Shown piece after piece: positions 1 to 8,017 of a stretch of 64,000 nt of DNA. How positions within the stretch are numbered: the stretch's first letter is position 1; each line of letters starts with the position of its first letter. Source of the DNA: Heyndrickxia coagulans 36D1 (lineage in GTDB: Bacteria > Bacillota > Bacilli > Bacillales > Bacillaceae_C); the NCBI RefSeq assembly GCF_000169195.2, contig NC_016023.1, positions 1,426,001 through 1,490,000 of the forward strand, written 5' to 3'. Both the position numbers and the translations under genes were made by a program. The notes beneath the pieces are model-generated. The model searched no databases and was not told the DNA's origin. It worked only from the letters and a program-made list of their open reading frames with translations.

Positions 1-2
1 GC

Positions 3-155
3 AGCCTCGGCTTAAGCCAAGCCGTTCTCAAGCGCGGCAATGAAAGCCTCTCTTTTTCGAAAATGACCTTCCCCCACCAGCTCATGCGGCTCATTTTAGT
101 CGAACAAATTTACCGCGCCTTCCGGATTATCCGGGGGGAACCGTATCATAAGTAG
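3..155 (+). CDS. C-terminal fragment of an unrecognised protein, cut by the window edge
   Basis: An open frame enters from the left edge and stops at 153-155, giving about 50 residues that end in EPYHK. The segment is basic and amphipathic ([20 protein letters not shown]), which resembles the tail of a DDE transposase but carries no diagnostic motif. The last five codons and the stop lie inside a 31-bp sequence repeated at 4791-4821. A stop codon inside a terminal repeat is common for transposases; the same arrangement is seen in the IS element ending at 63476. It could equally be a host gene used as an insertion site. Function unknown. Confidence 0.4.
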   Translation, partial: SLGLSQAVLKRGNESLSFSKMTFPHQLMRLILVEQIYRAFRIIRGEPYHK

Positions 156-168
156 ATGAGGTTTTCTC
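138..168 (+). repeat. 31-bp perfect direct repeat, left copy
   Basis: These 31 bases recur exactly, in the same orientation, at 4791-4821, and the flanking bases differ. The copy covers the stop codon of the partial upstream gene. The pair delimits the AT-rich 4.65-kb segment in between. A degenerate relative forms both arms of the hairpin at 6093-6148, so the sequence may belong to a dispersed palindromic family and not be a unique attachment site. Confidence 0.75.
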
Positions 169-266
169 AAATTTATAACAAAATAACAGTCCTCTCTTTT
201 TTAGGAGGGGCTATTTTATTGCGCATTATAAAATTAATAATTTTAAATCATTGCGCAATAAAATTG

Positions 267-295
267 TTGACTCTTTATTTTTGTGCGCATATAAT
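267..295 (+). promoter_or_regulatory. Strong sigma-A-type promoter facing the IS1380 element
   Basis: TTGACT at 267-272 and a perfect TATAAT at 290-295 are separated by exactly 17 bp. Transcription would start near 302 and run toward the remnant gene now interrupted by the IS1380 element. No convincing ribosome-binding site and start codon follow within 50 bp, so it probably drove the interrupted gene. Confidence 0.6.
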
Positions 296-411
296 AAATG
301 AACCCAAATTACGAAAGTGCAGCGATTTGATAGCTAAAATCCACACACGTGGAAGTAAATGTAAAATATGGAATCCAAATCTATAATTTCAGGTGGTTGA
401 AGGTATACTTT

Positions 412-1834
412 CCCCCTCCCCACCTTTGCGGGCTTTTTAATTTCCAGTATTCAGTTCCTGTCTCTCAATCAATCATGCGCACACTTTGAATCATTTTCCG
501 GAATGCCCATTTGTGGGCATATGTCTCACAAATGTTCAATGAGACCCTCCGGCTGTGAGACGTCAGCACGCCGGCCGAATAAATAAACTCTCTTCGAAAC
601 CGCCTGATGGTATAGGACTTGAACGCAGCCGGGCAATGGTCCTTTTTAAAGATCTCGAATAAATTGTACGCCAGTAATTTAATCAGAAGATCCATATGAT
701 TTGCCCCGAAAGAATCTGTTGGAATCTTGTCCATCGAAAAACCATATTTAGACTCTTTGATATAGTTTTCCAGACAGGCTCTCTGATTGTAAAATCTCCA
801 AATATCCATAGGTTCCCAGTCCATCGTTGTCACAATGGCTTCATAATCCCAGAGAAAATCAAACAATTGAAGCTGGTCTTCCTCATACTTGTCAGCTTTT
901 CGGATGACCGCAACTCTTCTTGGCTTTTCCCAGGAAGTTGCTTGGTAGTAGACTGTTTTTCCCTCTATAACAATCAGCTCATCATCAACATACCGGATCC
1001 ACGGAGAATTGTCGTTTTCAACATACTTTTTCAATCTTGATGTCCATTTCAGTTTGCCGGCGTAGTTAATCTTCTGCTGCTCCCAATAACTGTAAAAATT
1101 TTCTCCGCCAAATCCCTTGTCAAAACGGGCGTACCGGATAAGGTACTGAGCGGAAAGCAATCGATAGGTTTCCTCGGCAAATTCAATTCCGTTGTCAGCT
1201 GAATGGACGTTTCCCGGTCTTAGCACACCGTTTAAGCAAAGATGGGATTTTCCTTCAAAAACGAGAAGGGGGTGGTAGCTTTTTCTGCCCGGCTTATGGG
1301 GGTTCACCCCGATTTTCGCTCCCTCCTGGTTTCCATAAACCGTTTCGACACTTGAATCAAAGTCAAGAATGAGATCGGAATCCAGCCATGGTTCGATGAT
1401 GTCCATCACCCGTTCTTTGAATTCTATGGCAGCATCCTCGATTTTCTCCAACCTTAATAGATCCTTGCTTAAAAGCGTATAATGCGGGCATTTTCCTCCT
1501 AAGAAAGCACGAATCAAAGGGTCATTCTGGAGTGATTGAAAATGAAACATACGGGAGCAATCTGCCATCCAGCCCGCAATCAGATATACAAATATTTTAC
1601 TTAGAGGAAATTTGGCATTGTCTTTCTTTAAGCAATCAAACCCCCGGAAAGTCTGCTGGGTTTTCATCCGTTCCAGAAATTGCAGAAATGGGAGGATGCC
1701 ACTAAATTTTGTACTATTCTTTAAATTAAATTCATATTTAATTCTTGAGACAGGAATGATATAATTCACCTTAAAGGTGCCCCCTTTCTTGGTTATTGTT
1801 TTTTTTCAAAATCAATTATACCAAAGGATGGGGC
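412..1834 (-). mobile_element. IS1380-family insertion sequence
   Basis: The element holds one transposase gene on the minus strand. Imperfect inverted ends are visible as CCCCACCTTTG at 418-428 and CAAAGGATGGGG at 1822-1833. ACTTT occurs on both outer sides (407-411 and 1835-1839) and may be the target duplication. The length of about 1.4 kb fits the family. The exact ends are tentative because the inverted repeats differ by an indel. Confidence 0.65.
465..1769 (-). CDS. IS1380-family transposase
   Basis: A 434-residue DDE transposase. The family block LDFDSSVETVYGNQEG followed by NPHKPGRKSYHPLL is typical of IS1380 and carries the first catalytic Asp. A second Asp sits in RYARFDKGFG and the Glu in RACLENYIKE near residue 330. 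The frame is intact and the start lies just inside the element, so it may be active. It catalyses cut-and-paste movement of its own element. It separates the promoter at 267-295 from the downstream remnant gene. Confidence 0.9.
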   Translation of the reverse strand: MNYIIPVSRIKYEFNLKNSTKFSGILPFLQFLERMKTQQTFRGFDCLKKDNAKFPLSKIFVYLIAGWMADCSRMFHFQSLQNDPLIRAFLGGKCPHYTLLSKDLLRLEKIEDAAIEFKERVMDIIEPWLDSDLILDFDSSVETVYGNQEGAKIGVNPHKPGRKSYHPLLVFEGKSHLCLNGVLRPGNVHSADNGIEFAEETYRLLSAQYLIRYARFDKGFGGENFYSYWEQQKINYAGKLKWTSRLKKYVENDNSPWIRYVDDELIVIEGKTVYYQATSWEKPRRVAVIRKADKYEEDQLQLFDFLWDYEAIVTTMDWEPMDIWRFYNQRACLENYIKESKYGFSMDKIPTDSFGANHMDLLIKLLAYNLFEIFKKDHCPAAFKSYTIRRFRREFIYSAGVLTSHSRRVSLNICETYAHKWAFRKMIQSVRMID

Positions 1835-2106
1835 ACTTTTTTATTTTAAATTACTATTTTACTTTCGTAATCTGGGATGATGTAATAAAAGTTGAGGCAG
1901 TTTTGCGAGAGTTTACGGAAGGCAAGGAGTCTCTGTTTACTAAGAAAGAGCAAGAAGAGCTTGGTTTGACAGACGAAAATTTAGAGATAGAACAGATTTA
2001 CTAAAAATTGAGTAGTGATAAATAATGAGCGTCTTTCCACGAACTAAACGATGGAATAGTAATTGTGAGCTATTTTAAGAAGTAATAGAAACGGAGGAAG
2101 GTACCC

Positions 2107-3591
2107 TTGCTAGAACGAAGTAAATTATCCCAACATAAATTTGAAAAAGGGAAGTTAATTGCCCCATTTAATCAGCATTTTCAAGACTTACTTAAAGAGG
2201 AATCCTGGTACTATGGAAGAATGCCAGAGTATGTATGGTTAGGTTTAATAGTAAATGATGGAGATAGGAATAAACAGTTAGATAAATGCATTAGAATATT
2301 AAATTATATTCATGAATTAGCTGAAAGTGAAAAAGTTGATTTTCCAAAATTATCACTAATATTTAAACTTCCTGATGAGAAACAAAAGGCTATTTATGAG
2401 TTCATGAATAAGCTACAAGTCTTAGAACCACTCAGACCCCTATCCTTAATTTTCCCTGATCAGTCTGCTGAATTTTCAAAGGCAGTAAAGGGATATAATA
2501 TTCCTATTAAAAACCGTATTGGAATACTGAATGAGATTCTTGAAGATCTCTCCGACCAACATAGTAATTTAACTACTGATGTACGGTTTTTAATTCTCTA
2601 TAAATTTATGTTATCGGGTAAATTCCATGTTTCAACTGATAGTATTTTTCCTGAGATGATTTCTCGTTATGCCTATATTTCACATGATGATCCTGAAATG
2701 GCAATATACAGACCGAACATTCGTGCAACTGAAATGATGGTAAGTACAGGGGTAGGCGAAGAAGAGTCCGTGAATATTGAATTTGTTAGAGATTTTTGGA
2801 AGAGGTTAAGTTTATTAACTGATTGTGAGGCATTTTACGTGGATACTGAAAGTAAAGAAAATAAACCGATTAATCTTAAAAAGTATAAACAGCATGTATA
2901 CGAAGTTTTGAATTATTATACTAAATTATTTACAGAAACTAGACCACTAGATAATAGAATGCTAGTTCTCTTAGGAATTGCCACATATTCTTATAAAAGA
3001 CTAATTGAGCTAGTTGATCATGATTTAGAAAATACTATATCTGGTCGTACAATAATGAGATCCATCATTGAAAACTATATGATGACAAAATATTTGTTAT
3101 TAGAGGAACCAAATCATGATGATATATGGGGTGAGTATCAGGATTACGGTATTGGTCAATATAAAATGATATATGGACGCTATGCTGATGAAGGACCAAA
3201 AGTTGAAGGAAGCCATGTCCCTTTTGAATATATAAAATTATTAGTTTCAGAGTTTAAAAATGAAGAATTTATTGATATTGATACTAGCTATTTTGGCAAA
3301 GGGAATATTAGAAAAAAGTTTAAGGATGTTAATGAGGAAGACCTATGGAAATTTTACTATGATTATGATTCTATATATGAACATGGACTATGGGGGGCGA
3401 TAAGAGAAAGTTCTATTCTTAAATGTAATGCCCCTGGCCATCAATATCATGGTATACCTGACATAGATAATCTCCAAAAGCTCCCTAGCGTTGCCCACGA
3501 TTGTATAATGATAATGAATAGACATTTAAAGTTGTTGGAGGAACAATTTGGTCTTCCGGAGATACTCCAGGAGGGAGATCAAAATGAGTAA
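2107..3591 (+). CDS. Unknown protein with a DUF5677-like C-terminal region
   Basis: 494 residues, starting at TTG with GGAGGAAGG seven bases upstream. The first 280 residues match nothing I recognise. Residues about 285-480 look like DUF5677: a helical block with the RS..E-type motif (RSIIENYMMTKYL, 318-330), a W..Y motif (DIWGEYQDY) and a late YEHGLWG histidine motif. That family has no established reaction. There are no membrane segments or signal peptide. Codon use is strongly A/T-rich, unlike the chromosome on either side, which suggests transfer. The stop overlaps the start of the next gene by 8 bp, so the two are probably translationally coupled and work together. Confidence 0.7.
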   Translation: MLERSKLSQHKFEKGKLIAPFNQHFQDLLKEESWYYGRMPEYVWLGLIVNDGDRNKQLDKCIRILNYIHELAESEKVDFPKLSLIFKLPDEKQKAIYEFMNKLQVLEPLRPLSLIFPDQSAEFSKAVKGYNIPIKNRIGILNEILEDLSDQHSNLTTDVRFLILYKFMLSGKFHVSTDSIFPEMISRYAYISHDDPEMAIYRPNIRATEMMVSTGVGEEESVNIEFVRDFWKRLSLLTDCEAFYVDTESKENKPINLKKYKQHVYEVLNYYTKLFTETRPLDNRMLVLLGIATYSYKRLIELVDHDLENTISGRTIMRSIIENYMMTKYLLLEEPNHDDIWGEYQDYGIGQYKMIYGRYADEGPKVEGSHVPFEYIKLLVSEFKNEEFIDIDTSYFGKGNIRKKFKDVNEEDLWKFYYDYDSIYEHGLWGAIRESSILKCNAPGHQYHGIPDIDNLQKLPSVAHDCIMIMNRHLKLLEEQFGLPEILQEGDQNE

Positions 3592-4669
3592 CACATTATT
3601 TGAAGAGCTAAATATTGTTCAAAATAAATACCTTTCTTTACTAAAGGAAATAGGAAAGGTTCCAACGGAAGATATTTCTCTGTCTATGATAGATTCAGTT
3701 AATGTATTTTGGTATGAAAATAGGAATATCGTGAGATTAGTATTTGATTATCTTTTTAAAGCAAGGGATACGTATTGTTTTAGTGCTGCAACTATATTTG
3801 ATGTTGATGATAGGGGTCAGGACAGCTTCTTCCTTCTTGGAGAATATCATGTTTTTGATGATCCCATCCCAAGCTATCTAAATACTGTAAATGGTATTTC
3901 GGACAAAATATATTTGAAAAAAATGAAATCAATAATTTCTGACACAATTAAGGATAACATTCGAATATTAGAAGAAATGGGAAATCATTTATTTATTTTA
4001 CCATTGAGATACTCATCAGTAATAGTAAATCGACATGCTAAAGAACTCAATGAAATAGCAGAATATTTATTTTGTAATTTGTTTACTAATATCTCAAATA
4101 TTGAAGAATACAGAAGTAAAGTAGTAACGACCGACGATTTAGTGCAGCATTTTGATAAACATAATTCTGCATTCATTCTCCTATTTGAAGGCGACAATCC
4201 ATCGGAGTCCTGGGAAAATCGAATAGAAAAGTTTAAAGAAGAAAATGATTATCTTGATAAAAAGATGCTTTCTAATGGAGACCTTTTCTTTATGGCGGTA
4301 TATGGAAATCTCAGGCAAGCGTTAGCACTATTTGACATGGCAGACACTTTCGGAGTAATACCTTTTATTCGTTCTTTTATTCCACTTCACTATTATATAT
4401 TATTGGTATCTACACTCGAATCCAATCTAAAATCGAAGTCAGATATTACCGAAGTGAAGAATAGTTTATGGAAAACTAAAGTTTCTTACTTTTTATATCG
4501 TGAATTTAGGAAACGAGAATTTAATTATTCATTAGATGAATTAATACAAAAGGCTAGAGATATAGATTTTGAAAATGAGATCTTCAATGATTTAGATTAT
4601 CCAAACGACAATCAAGAAATTTCTGAGACTATTGACATTGTGAATAAATTCTTAGATAAATTTGTGTAA
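3584..4669 (+). CDS. Unknown partner protein of the AT-rich two-gene operon
   Basis: 361 residues from the ATG at 3584, which has GGAGGGAG eight bases upstream and overlaps the previous stop as ATGAGTAA; the longer frame from 3548 has no such signal. I recognise no domain. The protein is acidic and helical with no obvious membrane segment, no Walker motif and no metal-binding cluster. A hydrophobic stretch near FIPLHYYILLVSTLES is probably buried core. It shares the A/T-rich codon use of its partner. Two-gene operons of this sort, placed with an IS between repeats, are often defence or toxin-antitoxin modules; here that is only an inference. Confidence 0.65.
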   Translation: MSNTLFEELNIVQNKYLSLLKEIGKVPTEDISLSMIDSVNVFWYENRNIVRLVFDYLFKARDTYCFSAATIFDVDDRGQDSFFLLGEYHVFDDPIPSYLNTVNGISDKIYLKKMKSIISDTIKDNIRILEEMGNHLFILPLRYSSVIVNRHAKELNEIAEYLFCNLFTNISNIEEYRSKVVTTDDLVQHFDKHNSAFILLFEGDNPSESWENRIEKFKEENDYLDKKMLSNGDLFFMAVYGNLRQALALFDMADTFGVIPFIRSFIPLHYYILLVSTLESNLKSKSDITEVKNSLWKTKVSYFLYREFRKREFNYSLDELIQKARDIDFENEIFNDLDYPNDNQEISETIDIVNKFLDKFV

Positions 4670-4710
4670 CTTAATTCTTTTTACAAGAGAATTATCAGTC
4701 TGAATATAAA

Positions 4711-4760
4711 ATAAAACAGCATACATTCATTTAGAAAAGATTGACTGCATGCTGTTTTAT
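4711..4760 (+). terminator. Terminator of the unknown operon
   Basis: A perfect 12-bp inverted repeat (4711-4722 with 4749-4760, ending GCTGTTTTAT) begins about 40 bp after the second gene's stop. The 26-base loop is long, but the T-rich 3' arm fits an intrinsic terminator. Confidence 0.55.
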
Positions 4761-4790
4761 TATAAATCATTGCCTTTAAATCGTTACGGT

Positions 4791-4821
4791 GAACCGTATC
4801 ATAAGTAGATGAGGTTTTCTC
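4791..4821 (+). repeat. 31-bp perfect direct repeat, right copy
   Basis: Identical to 138-168. It sits directly before the terminator hairpin of the PadR/DUF1048 operon and marks the change from AT-rich to ordinary chromosomal sequence. A short palindrome (TACGGT-GA-ACCGTA) spans its left border. Confidence 0.75.
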
Positions 4822-4831
4822 CGGAAAAGAA

Positions 4832-4881
4832 AAAGCCAAAAAGGTGCAAATATCAAATAGGAACTTGCACCTTTTTGGCTT
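4832..4881 (-). terminator. Bidirectional terminator of the PadR/DUF1048 operon
   Basis: Perfect 18-bp arms (4832-4849 and 4864-4881) with a 14-base loop. On the minus strand the stem is followed by a T-rich run, ending the operon 44 bp upstream. Confidence 0.8.
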
Positions 4882-4924
4882 TGTTCATCTTACCTTTGGA
4901 AGAAAAGCATCTGCTCCTTTTGAT

Positions 4925-5173
4925 TTATGTGTGGAAAACCCCAGCCTGGAAAGTGATGCTTTGGCCGTCTGCTGATGCAACTTCAAGCAGTTCAAGCGCG
5001 CTTTCCAGAATCGGCATGAGATTACGGCCGGTGAAATCTCCGTAAACCCAGAGATTGTTTTTTATTTCGTTCCACGCTGTTTGATATTCTGCTGGCAAGA
5101 CTTTTGCCCTTGCTTCAAAACTTTTTATTGCTTTTGTCATATCGCTCCCGGTGATTTTTTCGAAAAAGTTCAT
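4925..5173 (-). CDS. DUF1048-family protein, C-terminally short copy
   Basis: 82 residues related to the neighbouring 110-residue DUF1048 protein over its first 70 positions (shared LP.EY, LW..G, ELLE.A...G). It lacks the conserved tail containing AFCDEL and instead ends ITFQAGVFHT. It is probably a truncated or frameshifted duplicate, although the frame from ATG is clean and a GGAGGGAG ribosome site precedes it. DUF1048 proteins are small helical proteins of unknown activity that usually sit behind a PadR regulator. It is the last gene of the operon, 29 bp after its paralogue. Confidence 0.6.
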   Translation of the reverse strand: MNFFEKITGSDMTKAIKSFEARAKVLPAEYQTAWNEIKNNLWVYGDFTGRNLMPILESALELLEVASADGQSITFQAGVFHT

Positions 5174-5202
5174 TGAAGTCTCCCTCCTTCAGCAAAGTGC
5201 TA

Positions 5203-5535
5203 TTATTTAATCGCATCGTTGAGTTTTTGGCGCTGCTTATCAACCCATGATTTTGCATCAATGGCGAGCTCGTCACAGAAAGCTGCTACGTTGCTGCCAG
5301 TCACTTCTTTAACGCGCTTGCCATTTGCTGCGGCTTCTTCAAGCAGTTCAATGATGTGGGTAAAGACAAATTTGGTTTCTTGCCAATCCATCACGCTGCC
5401 TGTATTCCAAAGATACTTTTGCATTGCTTTATAGGCGTTGTAGTAGTCTTCAGGCAAGGCTTTTGCGCGTTTTTCCATTTCACGCCATGCTTTCTTTTCG
5501 TTAAAATCGCCAAAAGTTTTATCCAAAATACTCAT
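5203..5535 (-). CDS. DUF1048-family protein
   Basis: 110 residues, the usual family length, with the conserved ELLEEAAANG and AFCDELA blocks. It is predicted to be helical and cytoplasmic. The start overlaps the end of padR by 17 bp, so the two are cotranslated. The family function is not established. The constant link to PadR suggests a role in the response that PadR controls, often to phenolics, antibiotics or envelope stress. Confidence 0.8.
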   Translation of the reverse strand: MSILDKTFGDFNEKKAWREMEKRAKALPEDYYNAYKAMQKYLWNTGSVMDWQETKFVFTHIIELLEEAAANGKRVKEVTGSNVAAFCDELAIDAKSWVDKQRQKLNDAIK

Positions 5536-5875
5536 TAGATGGCTTCTCCTTTTGATTAAATTTTTTTAGTTCATTCATTTTACCTGAGATGAATTCCCAT
5601 TTTCTCCAAAAAATTTCAAGCTGCTCTTGGCCTGTTTCGTTGAGTGTGTAAAATTTTCGCGGCGGACCCATTGTGGAGGGCTTTTTCTCGACGTTCACCA
5701 GACTTTTTTTCTCAAGCCGCATGGTAATCGTATAAACTGTGCCTTCAACCACATCGGTAAAGCCCAGTTTTCGCAGCCGTTGCGTAATTTCGTAGCCGTA
5801 GGTTTCACCACGGCTGATGATTTCAAGAACACAACCCTCAAGCACGCCTTTCAGCATTTCTGTGATATTTTCCAA
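5519..5875 (-). CDS. PadR-family transcriptional regulator
   Basis: 118 residues with the PadR winged helix-turn-helix: LEGCVLEIISRGETYGYEIT, then GTVYTITMRLEKKSLV and GPPRKFYTLNETG. PadR proteins are dimeric repressors released by ligand binding. It heads an operon with two DUF1048 genes. Upstream lies a perfect 16-bp inverted repeat overlapping the promoter (5947-5992), which strongly suggests autoregulation of the whole operon. The start is ATG at 5875, with GGGAGG in front. Confidence 0.9.
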   Translation of the reverse strand: MENITEMLKGVLEGCVLEIISRGETYGYEITQRLRKLGFTDVVEGTVYTITMRLEKKSLVNVEKKPSTMGPPRKFYTLNETGQEQLEIFWRKWEFISGKMNELKKFNQKEKPSNEYFG

Positions 5876-5946
5876 TATTGCACCTCCCTTTCTATTTTCC
5901 GTTTATTTGTTTAAAGTACGTTGTAGTGCATGTTTTTCGGATGTCT

Positions 5947-6004
5947 GGTATTCAGTATTACTAACTACAACTATATAGTAATACTGAATACCATCCTTTG
6001 TCAA
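5947..6004 (-). promoter_or_regulatory. padR promoter with palindromic operator
   Basis: On the minus strand, TTGACA (5999-6004) and TACTAT (5975-5980) are 18 bp apart. A perfect 16-bp inverted repeat (5947-5962 and 5977-5992, spacer 14) covers the spacer, the -10 box and the start site. Its size and position fit a PadR dimer operator that blocks RNA polymerase. Confidence 0.8.
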
Positions 6005-6092
6005 TAAATTTTCGATAAAGAGCTTTTTTTAAAACTTTAAGGGTGTGTTGATCCCATTTGGCAGACTGAATGGAAGTCCTGTGCAAAAAATA

Positions 6093-6148
6093 AAAAACCT
6101 CATTTAGATACCTCACGGAAAACCGTGTCATCAGTAAACAAGGTTTTT
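6093..6148 (-). terminator. Palindromic terminator related to the 31-bp repeat
   Basis: Imperfect 26-bp arms around an AAAA loop, with a perfect CACGG/CCGTG tip. On the minus strand a T-rich run follows, so it can end the ABC/two-component operon whose last gene stops at 6273. Each arm resembles the 31-bp repeat (138-168, 4791-4821). The rest of 6005-6272 shows no gene, only a 33-codon open stretch after ATG at 6170 with no recognisable product. Confidence 0.55.
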
Positions 6149-6272
6149 GAAATGAAAGGGCGGGACATGAGGGCCACTTGGCACTTCATCCCACAGCCGG
6201 TCTATTTAAAGGATGGACAACGGGTTGAATGGCTGAATGAAAGCAACGCGGCCTTTTTTGTCTCATGAAAGG

Positions 6273-6875
6273 CTAGATCCATCCTTTTTCTTCGGCGATG
6301 CTTGCTGCTTCCGTCCGGTTGTTTGCCCCCAGTTTGTGGATGATGTCAGAGATGTAGTTGCGGACCGTGCCGGAGGATAAATAAAGTTCTTCGGTAATCG
6401 CTTTTGTCGTTTTTCCTAAAGCTGCCAGGCGCAAAATTTGCTGTTCTCTTTCGGTGAGCGGATTTTCTTCCCGGATGGCATCAAACATAAGTTCCGGGCT
6501 GAATACCCGCTTGCCGGCCACACATTTGCGAATGGCATCTGCCAGTTCACGAATCTCGCCATCTTTCAGCAGGTAGCCATGTACCCCGCTTTTTACCGCC
6601 CTTTCAAAATAACCGGGGCGGGCAAAGGTTGTCAAAATGATGACTTTCGTTAAGGCATTTTTCTTTGCCAGCTCTCCTGCAACATCTAATCCACTTAATA
6701 CCGGCATTTCAATGTCCATTAAGCAAACATCAGGCTTCAGCTTGAGAATGGCCTCGAGCGCCTCCCTGCCATTCACTGCCTGGCCGATCACCTCCATATC
6801 TTCTTCCATGCCGAGCAAGGAGCCTAATGCACTTAAAAGCATTCTCTGATCTTCGGCAATAAAGATGCGAATCAT
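6273..6875 (-). CDS. NarL/LuxR-type response regulator (YvfU/DesR-like)
   Basis: 200 residues. An N-terminal receiver has the phospho-acceptor Asp in CLMDIEMPVLSG, the acidic pair in IAEDQ and the Lys in LLKDG. The C-terminal LuxR helix-turn-helix begins at NPLTEREQQILRLAALGKT. It is phosphorylated by the kinase encoded 4 bp upstream (overlapping) and probably controls the ABC exporter in the same operon. The order ATPase-permease-kinase-regulator is that of B. subtilis yvfRSTU. A palindrome at 9735-9748 upstream of the operon is a candidate binding site. Confidence 0.92.
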   Translation of the reverse strand: MIRIFIAEDQRMLLSALGSLLGMEEDMEVIGQAVNGREALEAILKLKPDVCLMDIEMPVLSGLDVAGELAKKNALTKVIILTTFARPGYFERAVKSGVHGYLLKDGEIRELADAIRKCVAGKRVFSPELMFDAIREENPLTEREQQILRLAALGKTTKAITEELYLSSGTVRNYISDIIHKLGANNRTEAASIAEEKGWI

Positions 6876-8017
6876 AAAACAGCCTCCTTCTGTTCTTCTT
6901 TCTTAATAATCGGAATGGACAATTCCAAAATCATGCCGTTTTGGTTGTAAAAGTTGAGCTCTCCGTTGATTAACTGCAATCTTTCTTCCATCCCCCGCAA
7001 ACCATTCCCCATTGGTTTATTTTCATCTATTCCCTTCCCGTTATCTTGAATGACGATTTTGACATGTTCAGCAGACTGTGAAATGGAAATGATACAATGC
7101 GTTGCCCTGCTGTGTTTCACGACATTCGTCACAGCTTCACGAATACACAAACTTACAATATTTTGCGTTAACGGGGGAATTTTTGAAAATTCAACGCCGG
7201 TATGGTATTGGTAAGTAATGTTTGCCGCTCTTAAAATCTGTTGAACTTGAATGAGTTCCTCTGCAATGGTAATCGTCCGCAGATCGGAAACAAGTTCCCT
7301 GACCTGCTTGAGGACTGCTCTTGAAGTTAATTCTATTTCTTTTGCCTCCTGCTGCGCACGGTCAGCGTCAATGGAAATGAGACGTTGCACCAACTGGCTT
7401 TTTAAAGTGAGCAGAGAGAGGGTATGGCCCAGTTTGTCATGGAGATCGCGGGAAATCCGCACGCGTTCCTCGCGCTTGATAAGCTCAGCGATACGCTGAT
7501 TTGCCTGGTCAAGCTTCCGTTCAAGCTCTCTCCTCTGTTCAATGGAGCGTAACCCGAAAGGCGAGATAAGCATGACGATAAGAAAGGGGATGAAAAATAA
7601 CAATTCTCCTGCCCGGGGCAAGGATGGCGCATTCCATATATGATAGAGGAACGGCACCAAAAGCACCAAAGCAAGACCTGTCAGTCCCCGGTAAAATTTT
7701 GTTGTTTCACGATAATAACCGGTAAAGTTCGCTGGGAAAAAGCCTAAGAAAATGTAACTTAAACCGTAAAACATACAATAAATGAAAATGATGGACAGCT
7801 GCAAAGCCAGCCAACAGGTGAAAGCTTTTTTCCCGATTGTAAAATAAAGCTGGCGATACGTCATAAAGAATAGCATAAGCATTCCATAGCCCACAAGCTG
7901 CTTCATTCCGGTTTCTTTTAATAACGAAAAAGCAGGGAACAGCATATAAATCAAAAAGACATAGGGAAAGAAGCCCAAACGGCTTGGAAACAGGCGGGGC
8001 ATTTTCATTTTGGTCAC
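6872..8017 (-). CDS. Sensor histidine kinase (YvfT/DesK-like)
   Basis: About 380 residues from the GTG at 8017, whose GTGA overlaps the permease stop; ATG at 8008 is an alternative and the longer frame to 8164 is unlikely. The N-terminal half has about five or six membrane helices and no large extracellular sensor. Then come a HisKA_3 dimerisation domain with the phospho-acceptor His in RISRDLHDKLGHT and an HATPase domain with NVVKHS and DNGKGID. It probably senses the membrane or the state of the transporter. It pairs with the response regulator whose start overlaps its stop. Confidence 0.9.
   Translation of the reverse strand: MTKMKMPRLFPSRLGFFPYVFLIYMLFPAFSLLKETGMKQLVGYGMLMLFFMTYRQLYFTIGKKAFTCWLALQLSIIFIYCMFYGLSYIFLGFFPANFTGYYRETTKFYRGLTGLALVLLVPFLYHIWNAPSLPRAGELLFFIPFLIVMLISPFGLRSIEQRRELERKLDQANQRIAELIKREERVRISRDLHDKLGHTLSLLTLKSQLVQRLISIDADRAQQEAKEIELTSRAVLKQVRELVSDLRTITIAEELIQVQQILRAANITYQYHTGVEFSKIPPLTQNIVSLCIREAVTNVVKHSRATHCIISISQSAEHVKIVIQDNGKGIDENKPMGNGLRGMEERLQLINGELNFYNQNGMILELSIPIIKKEEQKEAVL

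Larger units (their letters stand above)
349..2004 (+). pseudogene. Gene remnant interrupted by the IS1380 element
   Basis: The intact 3' part (about 1840-2004) encodes a soluble, charged tail ending in NLEIEQIY. If 412-1839 (the IS plus one copy of a possible ACTTT duplication) is removed, the frame running from about 334 joins this tail without a stop, giving a reading frame of about 75-80 codons with GTG at 349 as a possible start. No ribosome-binding site supports that start, so the true 5' end may be lost or frameshifted. The remnant lies just upstream of, and in the same direction as, the unknown operon at 2107-4669. Product not recognised. Confidence 0.4.

Noticed and set aside
156-386. 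76-residue open frame from ATG 156
   Set aside because: No ribosome site, low-complexity hydrophobic and basic translation, and it overlaps the 31-bp repeat and a promoter. Treated as non-coding.
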